A DNA stretch of 64,000 nucleotides from Cyathus striatus (GCA_025738555.1 JAOVFP010000001.1:7998001-8062000), one strand, 5' to 3'. Shown: positions 11,511 to 23,830, counted from the first letter of the stretch. Numbers and translations are program-made. The notes: generated by a model from the letters alone, not told the origin.

Positions 11511-14037
11511 GGCAAACTGCATGCTCTACATCAGGCTCAGCACTGGTCCATGAATGTACATCTCAGGATGATTTTGACTCATGTCTGTGTTCAGTAACTG
11601 ATGCAGTTATGTCCACTATATCAGACACTGCTCCTATGGCCCAGATTGCCCCACACACCAAACAGTGGTGGAACACTGAGTTGGCCAACTTGCAGAAAGA
11701 GAAAGTTCACCTTGGACACACTTCTCACTGCTATGTACATTTTCCTGGACACCCCTCTCATGAGGAATATCACTGCACTCGCAACATTTATGCAGAACAG
11801 ATGCAAGAGGCTTGGGTTGCAAAGTGGACTGACTACCTCAAAAAATTTACTGACTCCACCATCTGGGACATAGATAGCATTCTCTCTAGCTCAGGCATGG
11901 ATGGGGGACAAACATGCCTCCCAGAACTGGTTACTCGTGACCCAGGGACAGGGGCAATCACCTCAGTGGCTCACACTAATGAAGAAAAGAGTGAACTACT
12001 ATACAGCACCTTCTTTCCTCCACAACACGCATCTGCTACAGTCCAGGACAATGCTGAGTACCCACCTCAGCATGGCAATTTACTAACATCTCGGATGAAC
12101 AGGTGGCACAGGCCATTGACAGGATAAACCCTGACAAAGCAACATGGTCAGACTCTGTCCCAAACCATGTTATCAAGGAGTGTAAGAACATTCTCACCCC
12201 ATATATGGGTTCTCTATTTCGGGCTACATTCACATTTGAGTGCTATCCTGAGGATTGGGCATGCATGAAAACATTAGTTCTCTGTAAGCCTGGAAAGCCA
12301 GACTACTCCAGCCCCTTGGCATGGAGGCCTATTGTCCTTTCACATGGGTTCGCCTGCTTGCTTAACAGCTGTGTGGCAGATGAACTCACAGTTATGTCTG
12401 AATGCTGTCACCTCCTCCCCTCCCACCACTTTGGTGGTTGCCCTGGGTGGAATACTTCAGACTCACTGCAGCTGTTGGTTTCCTCAGTAAAGGCTGCCTG
12501 GCATCACCAGGAAGTGGCAACACTTCTCAGTCTTGATGTTAAAGGGGCTTTCCCCAGTGTTTCTCTTGAATGGCTATACCATGAACTTCGTCACCTGGGC
12601 ATTCCTGAACCCCTTGTCTGCTGGCTTCATATGGTACTAGAGGGACACTCTACATCACTCTCATTTGATGACCACCTCTCAAATCTCTTTCACCTTCTGG
12701 GAGGTCTAGATCAAGGCAGTCCCTTCTCTCCTATTTTATATATTCTTTACAATTCTAGCCTCCTCATGATATCTGCTGATGCTGACCTCTCCTTACTTTA
12801 TCTCAATGACTCCACTATGCTTGTTATGGGTCCCACCTCTCAGGAAACCCATCATGCCATCATGTCCATTATGACACATGCAAAAGGAGTGTTTGACTGG
12901 GCTGTGGAACATAACTGTGAATTTGGCATGAATAAATTCCAGCTATGTGACTTTACATGTTGCCGCATACACAATACTTCACTCCACTGCTTCTTTGCAC
13001 CCACTGCAAAACAGTGCAATTGTACAATGCCAGTCACATGCCCCCCACTCCACCTTAAGGACCGAATTATTGTCTCACAGCCTACCATGTGCTTTCTTGG
13101 TTTGATCCTGGACAATGAACTCCAGTGGGGTCCCCAATGAGCAGCTGCACTTGCAAAGGGACAAACCTGGCTTCAACGCATCTCACAAGTAGCGAAACCT
13201 GCCAGCAGGGTGGCAGCTTTCTGCATATGTCACCTTTATGTCTCTCAGGCAGTACCACACATTCTATATGGCGCAGAGCTCTTTCTTCCTCCTTCTGATT
13301 TTTGCAATCCAGCTAAGGTGCCTGCGACCTTTAAGCCTCTCTGCTCAATTCAGCACAAGGCCACCCTGCTCATCACAGGGGGCCTCCATTTGTTGCCAGT
13401 TGATGCACTTGATCAACTGGTGAATTTACTTCCTTTTCACCTTCTGGTATCCAGACTTCAACATCAATCTCTTTTACGATACTGCACACTCCCCTCCACA
13501 CACCCCCTGACTTGTTTCATTCATCATGCAGCAAGTCGCTGTTGGTTATGCGCCCACAATTCTCCCCTTCACCTTCTGTTTGACACATTTCCCCTCAGTC
13601 CCAAGGACATTGAGACTATCACAGTGGCATGCTTTCCTCCCTCATGGTCTCCCCCATTTACAGTCCAGATTGCGAAGGACAGTGAGTCTGCTATCACACA
13701 GGACACAGCTGACTCACCAGATATTATTATATATACTGACGGCTCTGGCTATAAAAACAAAATTGGAGCATCAGCGGTGCTCTACCACTGAGGTCACAGA
13801 ATGGATAGCCTACAGTACCAACTAGGCTAAGACTCTAAGTATGTCATGTATAATGCAGAGAGCCTTGGACTCCTGCTTGGGGCCCAACTCCTCTCACTAC
13901 AGTGATGCTTCTCCAGCATCACATTTGCTGCTGACAATCAAGCATCTTTACAGGCTGCAACAGGGCATCACTCCCATTCCAGACAATATATCACAGATGA
14001 ATTCATATGCTCACTCTCCATGAAATCACTGGAGGAT

Positions 14038-14044
14038 GTACAAA
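14038..14044. repeat. Target-site duplication GTACAAA, left of fold-back element A
   Basis: GTACAAA here and at 19392-19398. The LINE RNase H reading frame leaves at this heptamer (..SLEDVQ) and resumes at the other copy (ITLCWVSGHH..), so the duplication is proven by the protein. Confidence 0.85.
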
Positions 14045-14119
14045 CATAAGTGCCAGCCATTCTGATCATATAACAGCAGTGTTATATGATTGCCCCAATC
14101 GAATAAGCCATGCCATTTT

Positions 14120-15170
14120 ATGATTGGGATCATAAACAATCATTGAGGTTCTAATTCAATACTACTATTGTATGAATGTATTAAATGATCATAAGCAATC
14201 ATTGATTGTTTCTAATTGGATATTACTATTGTATGGATGGCTAGGTGATCATAAACAATCACTGATTGTTTTTAATTGAATACTACTATTGTATGAATGT
14301 ATTAGGTGATCATAGACAATCATTGATTTATCTAATTGAATATTAGTATGAATGGAGAGGCAATCATAAACAATCATTGATTTTTTCTAATTGATATTAT
14401 TATTATTGTATGAATGGTGAGGTGATCATAAACAATCATTGATTTTTTCTAATTGAATATTATTATTGTATGAATGGTGAGGTGATCATAAACAATCATT
14501 GATTTTTTCTAATTGAATATTATTATTGTATGAATGGTGAAGTGATCATAAACAATCATTGATTTTTTCTAATTGAATATTATTATTGTATGAATGGTGA
14601 GGTGATCATAAACAATCATTGACTTTTTCTAATTGAATATTATTATTGTATGAATGGTGAGGTGATCATAAACAATCACTGATTGTTTTAATTGAATACT
14701 ACTATTGTATGAATGTATTAGGTGATCATAGACAATCATTGATTTCTTCTAATTGAATATTATTATTGTATGAATGGTGAGATGATCATAAACAATCATT
14801 AATCCTTACTAATTGAATATTAGTATGAATGGAGAGACAATCATAAACAATCATTGATTTTTTCTAATTGAATATTATTATTGTATGAATGGTGAGGTGA
14901 TCATAAACAATCATTGATCCTTACTAATTGAATATTAGTATGAATGGAGAGACAGTCATAAACAATCATTGATTTTCTCTAATTGAATATTATTATTGTA
15001 TGGATGGTGAGGTGATCATAAACAATCATTGATTTTTACTAGTTGAATATTAGTATGGATGGTTAGGCAATCATAAACAATCATTGATCTTCACTAATTG
15101 AATATTAGTATGGATGGTTAGGCAATCATAAGCAATCAATGATAACTACTAATTGGATATTACTATTGTA
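14120..15170 (+). repeat. AT-rich subterminal repeat array, left arm of element A
   Basis: About 18 units of 55-62 bp, each with GATCATAAACAATCATTGAT followed by CTAATTGAATATTA and GTATGAATGGTGAGG. The units are nearly identical in the middle of the array. The mirror array is at 18040-19310. TGATCA is self-complementary, so each unit could bind a dimeric protein. Confidence 0.85.
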
Positions 15171-15174
15171 TGGA

Positions 15175-15835
15175 TTTGTCACATTTCCTCACATGTCACA
15201 ATTGTGACACATCTTCCCGCGCGTCACATATTTCCCGCACGTCACGTTAGTCACATATATTCCCGCGTATCACGTTCGTCTCGCGCGTCACAATTGTCAC
15301 ATATATTCCCGCGCTTCATGTTAGTCACGTGCGTTACATTTTCCTCACGCGTCACGATCGTGACACATATTCCCGCGCCTCACATATTTCCCGCGCTTCA
15401 CACATTTTCTCGCGCATCGCATATTTCCCGCGCATCACACATTTCCCACGCATCACATATTTCACCCACGTCACGTTTGTCACGTTCTTTCGCGCGTCAC
15501 ATTTGTCACATACATTCCCGCGTGTCACAATTGTCACATATATTCCCGCGCTTCATGTTTGTCACACGCGTCACAATTGTTACATATATTCCCGCGTGTC
15601 ACGTTCGTCTCGCGCGTCACAGTTGTCACATGTATTCCCGCGCTTCATGTTAGTCATGCGCGTCACGCTTTTCACGCGCGTCACAGTTGTCACATGTATT
15701 CCCGCGCTTCATGTTAGTCACGCGCGTCACGCTTTTCCCGCGCGTCACGCTTTTCATGTGTGTCATGCTTTTCATGTGTGTCACGCGCGTCACATTCGTC
15801 ACACTTTTAGCGCTCGTCATGCTTTTCACATTCTT
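15175..15835 (+). repeat. CpG-rich repeat array, left arm of element A
   Basis: Irregular units of about 35-55 bp built from CACAATTGTCACA, TATTCCCGCGCTTCATG and GTCACGCGCGTCAC. CpG density is much higher than in the flanking AT-rich DNA. The mirror array lies at 17290-18010. The open reading frames here (HISRASHIF-like) are low-complexity products of the repeat. Confidence 0.85.
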
Positions 15836-16469
15836 ACATTTGTCATGCTTTGAAATCTTGCCTTTCTTGGGTATTAATCTTTTGATTCACATTACATGTC
15901 CTATGTGTGTCATTACATTTCTCACAGCATTACATTTGTTATGCTTTGTAAGTATAACACTTGTCATGCTCTTAGTATAGGTGGCAAATTGAAAACTATA
16001 TTAATAGATGGATACTCAGCAATAGTATGTGCATGGACCACTTCCTAATGCTGTCTGAGTAGTTACCTGATTCATTCTGTCAGTAGTCATATGCTTATCA
16101 CAAAGATTAAGCCATGTATGTACAAGGATAAGCAACATTTATCAGAGACATCAACACATACAGCAGTATAGAAGTGAACCTGATTGTCATGGAAGAAGTT
16201 TCTGAGTTGAAGGAAATTCTAAGACACAGAACTTGTGAGTTGATAGCACATCCTTATATCCACAGGTACTAGTAAGGAAAGTCACCTATATTTAATGAAT
16301 GTAATGTACTGTACTAAAATAGGTACAGAACAATGGTAGTGAGCTGAGTATCAAAAAGAGAAATAAGCCCAATTTTATAGTACAGGCAATTTGCCTGCTG
16401 TACATTGTGTCACAATATCAGTAAGAGTGGAGATAGTTTACATTATCTCTCTGTATCAATAAAGCAAAC

Positions 16470-16615
16470 TGTCATGTAGTTATATAGAGTAAGCAGATAT
16501 GTGACTCAATAATGTGTATTGAAGATATCAGTATAACCAATAGTGATACAAGAATCATGATCATCTAATGTTTGAGATGTGTAAGTTTGATGTGATGTAG
16601 AGTTACATAGTTCAA
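16470..16615 (+). repeat. Conserved family core, element A
   Basis: About 145 bp alignable with 58849-58990 (same strand) and with 54228-54372 and 62152-62295 (opposite strand). Shared words include GTGACTCAATAATGTGT, ATACAAGAATCATGA and TTTGATGTGATGT. No open frame is conserved. It may be a non-coding RNA or binding region of the family, or just ancestry. Confidence 0.7.
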
Positions 16616-17289
16616 TACCATTATATCATATCTCTAGTCTTGATTGTAAAATGTCAATGAACTTACATACACACTCTACATTTTTCATTCTAGTTGCTTC
16701 TTACTGTTAGACTTCCATAATTTACTAATTGTAATATCCCATGTCATAACCTTCAATTTAGCAAGAACATATATGTTTCCTTGCTTTAATAATTTATTCT
16801 GCAGTTTAGAATACTTCTGTTTTGTAATGTGAACAATGATATAGATATACAGGTAACCAGACACACATAACTGGCTCAAGTTGTTATATCTTATGACAGA
16901 CAAACAAAGTTGAAATGTTCTACATGTCATAATAAGTTCCAAAAATCTTGTGATCTTATGAAATATGCACAAAATGTGACAAATGAGATGCATATTGAGA
17001 ATATGACAAACTTGACATGTGACTTGCATCAAAAACATAATGCAAATGAATACCATGATAGGATAATAGTGGATAACAAGTGATATGCTGAGTATTCCCC
17101 AGTTCACATAGTTTCAAATTTAGATATATTGTCAATATCAAAGGCCAAATTAGATTACTGAGCTGTGAAAATTGTGGCAAATGTAACATGTGAAAAGAGC
17201 ATGATGAGTGACACACATAGGACATGTAATGTGAATCAAAAGATTAATACCCAAGAAAGGCAAGATTTCAAAGCATGACAAATGTAAGA

Positions 17290-18010
17290 ATGTGAAAAGT
17301 GTGACGAATGTGACGCGCGTGACACACATGAAAAGCATGACACACATGAAAAGCGTGACGCGCGTGACTAACATGAAGCGCGGGAATACATGTGACAACT
17401 GTGACGCGCGTGAAAAGCGTGACGCGCATGACTAACATGAAGCGCGGGAATACATGTGACAACTGTGACGCGCGAGACGAACGTGACACGCGGGAATATA
17501 TGTAACAATTGTGACGCGTGTGACAAACATGAAGCGCGGGAATATATGTGACAATTGTGACACGCGGGAATATATGTAACAATTGTGACGCATGTGACAC
17601 ATGAAGCGCGGGAATATATGTAACAATTGTGACGCGTGTGACAAACATGAAGCGCGGGAATATATGTGACAATTGTGACACGCGGGAATGTATGTGACAA
17701 ATGTGACGCGCGAAAGAACGTGACAAACGTGACGTGGGTGAAATATGTGATGCGTGGGAAATGTGTGATGCGCGGGAAATATGCGATGCGCGAGAAAATG
17801 TGTGAAGCGCGGGAAATATGTGAGGCGCGGGAATATGTGTCACGATCGTGACGCGTGAGGAAAATGTAACGCACGTGACTAACATGAAGCGCGGGAATAT
17901 ATGTGACAATTGTGACGCGCGAGACGAACGTGATACGCGGGAATATATGTGACTAACGTGACGTGCGGGAAATATGTGACGCGCGGGAAGATGTGTCACA
18001 ATTGTGACAT
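17290..18010 (-). repeat. CpG-rich repeat array, right arm of element A
   Basis: Reverse complement of the 15175-15835 array with a different number of units, so the two arms have not been kept identical in length. Confidence 0.85.
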
Positions 18011-18039
18011 GTGAGGAAATATGACAAATCCATACAATA

Positions 18040-19310
18040 GTAATATCCAATTAGTAGTTATCATTGATTGCTTATGATTGCCTAACCATCCATACTAATA
18101 TTCAATTAGTGAAGATCAATGATTGTTTATGATTGCCTAACCATCCATACTAATATTCAACTAGTAAAAATCAATGATTGTTTATGATCACCTCACCATC
18201 CATACAATAATAATATTCAATTAGAGAAAATCAATGATTGTTTATGACTGTCTCTCCATTCATACTAATATTCAATTAGTAAGGATCAATGATTGTTTAT
18301 GATCACCTCACCATTCATACAATAATAATATTCAATTAGAAAAAATCAATGATTGTTTATGATTGTCTCTCCATTCATACCAATATTCAATTAGTAAGGA
18401 TTAATGATTGTTTATGATCACCTCACCATTCATACAATAATAATATTCAATTAGAAAAAATCAATGATTGTTTATGATCACCTCACCATTCATACAATAA
18501 TAATATTCAATTAGAAAAAATCAATGATTGTTTATGATCACCTCACCATTCATACAATAATAGTATTCAATTAGAAAAAGTCAATGATTGTTTATGATTG
18601 TCTCTCCATTCATACTAATATTCAATTAGTAAGGATTAATGATTGTTTATGATCATCTCACCATTCATACAATAATAATATTCAATTAGAAGAAATCAAT
18701 GATTGTCTATGATCACCTAATACATTCATACAATAGTAGTATTCAATTAAAACAATCAGTGATTGTTTATGATCACCTCACCATTCATACAATAATAATA
18801 TTCAATTAGAAAAAGTCAATGATTGTTTATGATCACCTCACCATTCATACAATAATAATATTCAATTAGAAAAAATCAATGATTGTTTATGATCACCTCA
18901 CCATTCATACAATAATAATATTCAATTAGAAAAAATCAATGATTGTTTATGATCACCTCACCATTCATACAATAATAATATTCAATTAGAAAAAATCAAT
19001 GATTGTTTATGATCACCTCACCATTCATACAATAATAATATTCAATTAGAAAAAATCAATGATTGTTTATGATTGCCTCTCCATTCATACTAATATTCAA
19101 TTAGATAAATCAATGATTGTCTATGATCACCTAATACATTCATACAATAGTAGTATTCAATTAAAAACAATCAGTGATTGTTTATGATCACCTAGCCATC
19201 CATACAATAGTAATATCCAATTAGAAACAATCAATGATTGCTTATGATCATTTAATACATTCATACAATAGTAGTATTGAATTAGAACATCAATGATTGT
19301 TTATGATCCC
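18040..19310 (-). repeat. AT-rich subterminal repeat array, right arm of element A
   Basis: Reverse complement of 14120-15170, about 20 units of ATCAATGATTGTTTATGATC with spacer. It is longer than the left arm by several units. Confidence 0.85.
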
Positions 19311-19391
19311 AATCATAAAATGGCATGGCTTATTCGATTGGGGCAATCATATAACACTGCTGTTATATGATCAAAATGGCTGGCACCCCTC

Positions 19392-20045
19392 GTACAAATC
19401 ACCCTTTGTTGGGTATCAGGTCACCACAATGTTGCAGGAAATGAGGCAGCTGATGTGGAAGCAAAGGCAGCTGCAGAGAATGGCTCTGATCCTCACACAA
19501 CCCTCTTCCGCTTCCTCTGACACCAACTCCCTGCCACCAAGTCCACAATCCATGCCAACCATCGACAATGCCTTTGAGAAGCTACCCAGACAGTCTGGAA
19601 AGCCTCCTGTAGTCATGCATGAATCAGTTGCAATATCCCCTCCAAGCCTGCTAAATATTTCTCCTCCCTCCTCCTTACCCTTCCATGAAAGCTTACAAGT
19701 CTCCTTACACAGCTAGTAATTGGACACATTGCCCTGAACAAGCACCTCCACCGCATTGGGAAATCCATCTCCCCACTATGCAAGAAGTGCAGGTTACATG
19801 TGCCCAAGACTGTGGACCACTACCTCTTCTACTGCCCAGCCTACAGTACCCAGTGTCGCTCTCTTGCAGCTAACTGTGCTCCCTGCAGCCAACAACTGTC
19901 TCTCAACAGGATCCTCTTGGATGCAGACCACCTCCCTGCACTCATCGCATTCATCAATTCCTCTGGCTGCCTCCACCAAGTCTTCGGTACCATTCTGGCC
20001 TGGAGCCCCCCAGAGGATATGTAGTTGAAGGAACTGGAATTACGA
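19392..20045 (+). pseudogene. LINE ORF2, 3' part: RNase H end and CCHC-type tail
   Basis: Resumes the RNase H frame at the second GTACAAA with ITLCWVSGHHNVAGNEAAD, the C-terminal His motif of RNase H. It ends with a cysteine/histidine cluster CKKCRLHVPKTVDHYLFYC (about 19782-19840) typical of the ORF2 tail in Tad1-like LINEs. At least three frame or stop changes occur between 19500 and 19760. A stop at 20022-20024 closes the last frame. Confidence 0.75.
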
Positions 20046-20724
20046 CAGCACTCACCTGTACACAGTACTTGCACTCAACTATGCCATGGAATCAGGCCTC
20101 ACCTGCACACTACTAGGGGTTCACACCTACACTACACAGTGTGGGGTCCCCTCCACTCTAACCTCCTGGTGCTTCCTCTGTGGGGGTAGTATCCTGAGTC
20201 CTCACAATACCACTCAATGCTAATCTCATACCTCTCATACTATATTTGTTACTATACGCCCTCAATACCTTACATACATAGTAGCTACCTAGGAGCTATG
20301 ATGAACTGTCGCAACATATGGCCTGCTACAACTGACAATAAACTATGGATTTTTTTTAAAAAAAAAAAAAATCATGCAAATATCAATCGTTATTGACTTT
20401 ATTTACCAAGTTTATTAAGAGTTTATTTCACTCAAATTATAATCAATTATGGCCAGGTTCAACATGTCCAACATGTTGAAAATGATCAGGTGACAGCAAG
20501 AATTTTGTTTCTGTTTGGTTTCAGACCTCAAGGCCAACCTAGCCTCAGTATTTCCAAGGCACCTTGAGGCGCCACAATTTCCATTTTGGGCACCTTGAGG
20601 TACCTCACCATTGAGGGCAACTCACCTCACAGCAAGGCATCATTTTGCGATGGGCAAGATTGTTTAGCAATATTTAAACTTATTGAGGTCAATTTTGTAC
20701 TGATTTTGCTGACCAGCAGTGACA

Positions 20725-20806
20725 AGTACTTACGGGAAGCAAATGATAAATCCAAAACAAACAACGGCATACTCGAGAGTCGAATCACGTGAACTTGCAT
20801 TCTGTT
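20725..20806 (+). repeat. About 80-bp direct repeat, right copy
   Basis: Partner of 8000-8081. After it the host-segment homology with 520-990 continues to the second phosphotransferase copy. The stretch 20388-20724 before it is unrelated to the LINE and not recognised. Confidence 0.6.
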
Positions 20807-21099
20807 CAACAAATGACACAGCCACTGCTGGCTTAATTGTGCATCCTCTTTTTCAAATCTTTTTGTCATCTTTCCCCAATCATTCTCTTAAAACTCTGCA
20901 CCAGCTCTGCACCTTTTCTCTTCCTCTCTTTACATTATAACTTGATGCCTTTAATTTTCCTTTGGAGAGGAGCCTGCGGCAACATCGGAAAGAGGTTGTT
21001 CATATTGCTTTCATATCACAAAGTTCTTTGCCATAAATTGGCCGTCAAACTTAGAAATCAACTCAAACCAGCTCTTCATCCTGTCTCATCATACTTCTC

Positions 21100-21709
21100 T
21101 TCTATCCAGCCTGTGGAGCGTGTGTCCGTTCAGCAATGTGGCGTCTAATGAGAATTTTTGTCACTATACATCAGGGCGATGGATACACGACGAAGAATGC
21201 CAACAAGCTCTGTGATACCAACGATTCAACATCGATGCCCTGAAGAGTGTTGTAATGGAAAGCACCGGAGCAGATGGCATTACTGATATTTGCAAACTCA
21301 CTGAAGGAAGATGTAACAAGGTTTTTCATGTTCAGCTCACTGATGGACAAGAAGTTATTGTTTGCATCTCTACTCCACTATCCGGGCCACCTCACTTGGT
21401 CACTGCCAGTGAGGTTGCCACCATCGATTTCTGCACAATAGAATAGGACTGACTCAAGTTCCACACATCATTTCCTTGTCATCTCAAGCATTGGATATGT
21501 CAGTTGGAGCCGAATATATCGTCATGGACATTGCGGATGGCATAGAGCTTCATGCGGTTTGGCACCAGTTGACGATGAAGCAAAAACTTCAGCTAGTTAA
21601 TCAGTGGATCAAGTTTGAGTCCAAGGTTATCAAAGCCTTTACTGGTGGTGGCTATGGATCCTTGTACTATTGCAAGGATATCCCAGCTCAGATGGCCTGT
21701 GACGTATGA
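21100..21709 (+). pseudogene. APH/AIM9-like phosphotransferase pseudogene, 3'-truncated
   Basis: Second copy of the gene at 985-2513. N-terminal words FSNVASNENF..YTSGRW are in one frame here, then TGA at 21213-21215 where copy 1 has CGC. From ATG 21255 it reads MESTGADGITDI like copy 1. One G is missing near 21424 (copy 1 ATGCGA), shifting the frame. The similar protein resumes with GAEYIVMDIADGIEL and GGYGSLYY and stops at CDV (21709), where homology breaks off. Many differences are CG in copy 1 against TG or CA here, a CpG-decay pattern. The C-terminal half is absent, replaced by the 5' end of another gene on the opposite strand. Confidence 0.8.
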
Positions 21710-21719
21710 GAGTTATTGG

Positions 21720-21861
21720 ATGCATCCACAAACTGCATGCATCTGCGGATTGGTAGGATTGAATGTGTAATGACATACCGTGAACAGTGTTTTTCTGTCA
21801 TTACTCTATACATATAGCGCATTAGTCTGTCGAGGGGAATACCTGAGTAGGTGTCGCTCAT
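21720..21861 (-). pseudogene. DUF6533-like gene, 5' fragment in inverse orientation
   Basis: Reading the minus strand from ATG 21861 gives MSDTYSGIPLDRLMRYMY, closely matching the start of the gene at 26822 (MSDTYFGIPFDKIINHMY). The upstream CTCCCACTTTT words and a TATATATA tract (about 21910-21920) also match its promoter region. Homology fades before 21720, next to the broken end of the phosphotransferase pseudogene, so two host fragments are joined head to head. Confidence 0.55.
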
Positions 21862-23639
21862 GGTAAAGTTTCATAACGATAAAAGTGGGAGTCACTAGAA
21901 GTGATTATATGTATATATATGACTCCTCAACCACACATACTAAAATGTGGCACCTTAGCAAGCTATTTACAGGCTTACAGCGCTGCTTCCATTTCTCTTA
22001 CAGGCACTGAAAAGCCACAGATGACTATCTTATCAACCGTTATAACTGCAGTTGCGAAATGGTCACTATTGTAATGGAACGACACACAGCAAATGGACTA
22101 CTTATAATTTTGGATAGGATTCAAGGATTGGTTTCATTTAGTGATGTGGTTGATGACTATCTAGTATGATTCTATCGTGCTATAGTCGGGCCGGGATTGA
22201 CGATATGGTACTGGGTTTGACCTTTGCGAGATATATTCAATTAATATCACAATGGAAGCGAATGGCTACTGAACAGCCGTAATTAGCGGCATTCACATCT
22301 GATATCCGAGCACGCAACAATCAGTGACTTCAATCCTTGGTGTTTATCAGTGGTCCTTATGGATGTTGTAATGTATCAGAGGTGAGGTCATTAAAAAAGA
22401 TTAGATTGTAGAAGACGAATCCAAGTCGGCACCTCCGTGCGCCGATCGGCTCGAAGTCCTGAGGGTAACATCGTATATCCCCCCTCTCCTCATCTTCCTC
22501 CTCTTCATTCTCAAATCCTCGAAATCATCTCCATCTGCCAAATCATAAACAGTCCCTTCCTTATGTTCATCTTCGTCTTCTTCGTTGTCCTAAGCAATGA
22601 AGGAGTCAAGTTGAACTCGAACGATCCCGATGAGGCAAAAGACCAGGTTGAAAGATAGCGCTTCCTATCCCGCCGAACAGCTCGGGTAACCTGAACTTTG
22701 GACGTGATGCTGGTGATTTGGAGCCAGGAGCGGGGAGATGATCTTGAGCGAGGCGTATGCGAGGCAGAGGGAGAAGGGACGATTTGAAGTCTTGAACGTG
22801 ACCAGTTGGAATGAGGATGCCAGAGGAGGGGGAAAATGATTGTCCCTATACCCCGCCCATGCCTCACCCCTGCCCTCGCCGCAGAGCTTAAGAACTACGA
22901 GACGAAAGACCAGATCAAAAAGGAGTAAAACTCGAAGACAAGAGCAGGCATCCCCATCCCTATCCTAAGCGACGGCGCCCTCCGTTCCTACATCAGAACG
23001 GTCGGGTTTGAATGTGGATAGCATCCCTGAAAAAAGTATCTTGAAGGCTGTTAGGGAGGGTGATGGTGACGGTTCCACTATGGGGGGTGAGAACGAGGGT
23101 GAGGGTAAGGTTGAGTGAGCTTGGGATAGAGATGGTAGTAGGGAAGCTGACTGCAACAGGAACATTGACAGCGAAGGGGACACGTCCTCTCCCAAACTTT
23201 AACACAATCCCATCCTCCCTCCTACTCCCAACCCACCTCTCCCTCCCTCTGTCCCCAATTATCGCTCGAGGAAGAAGACTGTACTTTGCACAGGACTCTC
23301 GTCCCCCCTCCAGATCTCCTGCTACAGCTTTCACATAGCGCACGTGCTGTTGTGGTGTGCATCACGTCGTGGTGTGATTAAGGAGATTCTAAAGGAGGTT
23401 CAGGTGTTTTCTAGTTGGGAACGGTGTTGCTAGTGAATAAAGAAAGTTAACATTGAGGATACGAATGAGTTAGAATGAAGGAGGAGCAGGCTACCGTCGC
23501 ACCATCATCCATTCCAACCAGAACTACACCCACCAATGATCACCAGCCAATCCACCAAACAAGAGAGACAGGCTCGGGCTCCCAATCACAAAATAAGTAA
23601 AGATGGCATTAGCTTACCTCAGTCAACGTTTTAACCTGA

Positions 23640-23830
23640 ACGCTTCAGACTACATCCCCAGCTCGCACTCGATCTCGAGGAGCAAACGGTGTTGGTCTGA
23701 GTGGTTCATGGCATAAGGATGCTCCTTTGTTGAGCTGGTTGATGTTGTTGTTTCTGCAGGGGAGGAGGTAGCTGCATGATTGTGGCTGTTGTATCGCATG
23801 TGGATGCTGCATCTTGATTATCGCGTTCAT
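23640..23830 (-). pseudogene. Glutamine-rich gene fragment, copy a
   Basis: The minus strand reads MQHPHAIQQPQ, followed by shifted frames that align at DNA level with 25082-25266 and 63355-63555. These share CAGCTGCCTCCTCC-like, CAACAACAACA and GAGATTGAGTGC-like words and a splice donor just after the homologous end. Function unknown. Frames are broken. Confidence 0.5.

Larger units (their letters stand above)
10450..14044 (+). pseudogene. LINE ORF2, 5' part: endonuclease, reverse transcriptase, RNase H start
   Basis: The endonuclease begins about 10455 (WQQNVNTSLDEQHD), with QEPYV (catalytic E), WMGDFNRHHSMWDEEHN and DHFPVF. It is interrupted by TAA 10801-10803 and TGA 11059-11061, and by about 230 bp of foreign-looking DNA at roughly 11280-11510. 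RT: LSLDVKGAFPSV, GGLDQGSPFSPILY and YLND where YVDD is usual, so one catalytic aspartate is replaced. A frameshift near 12075 precedes the RT frame (12103-13140, ended by TGA). RNase H: IIIYTDGSG (first D), NAESLGLL (E), TFAADNQASLQ (third D), with a TGA at 13789-13791. The frame then enters the target site GTACAAA of the inserted fold-back element. Confidence 0.8.
14045..19391. mobile_element. Fold-back element A (CATAAG family), 5.35 kb
   Basis: The ends are CATAAGTGCCAGCC at left and, as reverse complement of the right end, GAGGGGTGCCAGCC. Long inverted arms (left about 14045-15925, right about 17205-19391) mirror each other in layers. First is about 70 bp of tip. Then come about 20 units of a roughly 60-bp AT-rich repeat containing TGATCATAAACAATCATTGA. 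Then a CpG-rich array with TTCCCGCGC and GTCACGCGCGTCAC. The centre (about 15930-17200) is single-copy within the element and non-coding, and shares a core with the other three family members. Long open frames over the arrays are just repeat translations. No transposase is present, so the element is non-autonomous. It is inserted in the LINE. Confidence 0.85.
8345..20370 (+). mobile_element. Tad1-like LINE (non-LTR) retrotransposon, interrupted
   Basis: The order is ORF1 with three zinc knuckles, then ORF2 with AP-like endonuclease, reverse transcriptase, RNase H and a C-terminal CCHC-type cluster. It ends with AATAAA near 20339 and an A-run to 20370. Flanking target duplication: AATCATGCAAAT-ATCAATC after the tail (20370-20387) and AATCATGCAAATCATCAATC before the 5' end (8325-8344), one base different in length. 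This organisation is typical of fungal Tad1-clade LINEs. Without the 5.35 kb element at 14045-19391 the LINE is about 6.7 kb. Several stops and frameshifts make this copy inactive. Confidence 0.85.

Noticed and set aside
14120..15170. CRISPR-like array of regularly spaced repeats
   Set aside because: Repeat and spacer are both conserved between units, the array is mirrored as an inverted arm, and the genome is fungal.
15153..15980. Long open frames rich in S/R/H/I/F/P over the arrays (also at 17268-18050, 46990-47460, 57748-58416 and 59309-59761), read at first as a repetitive secreted protein
   Set aside because: The frames exist on both arms and in several phases and just translate the CpG repeat words. 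No conserved start, no splice structure, and mirror copies give the same peptides on the other strand.
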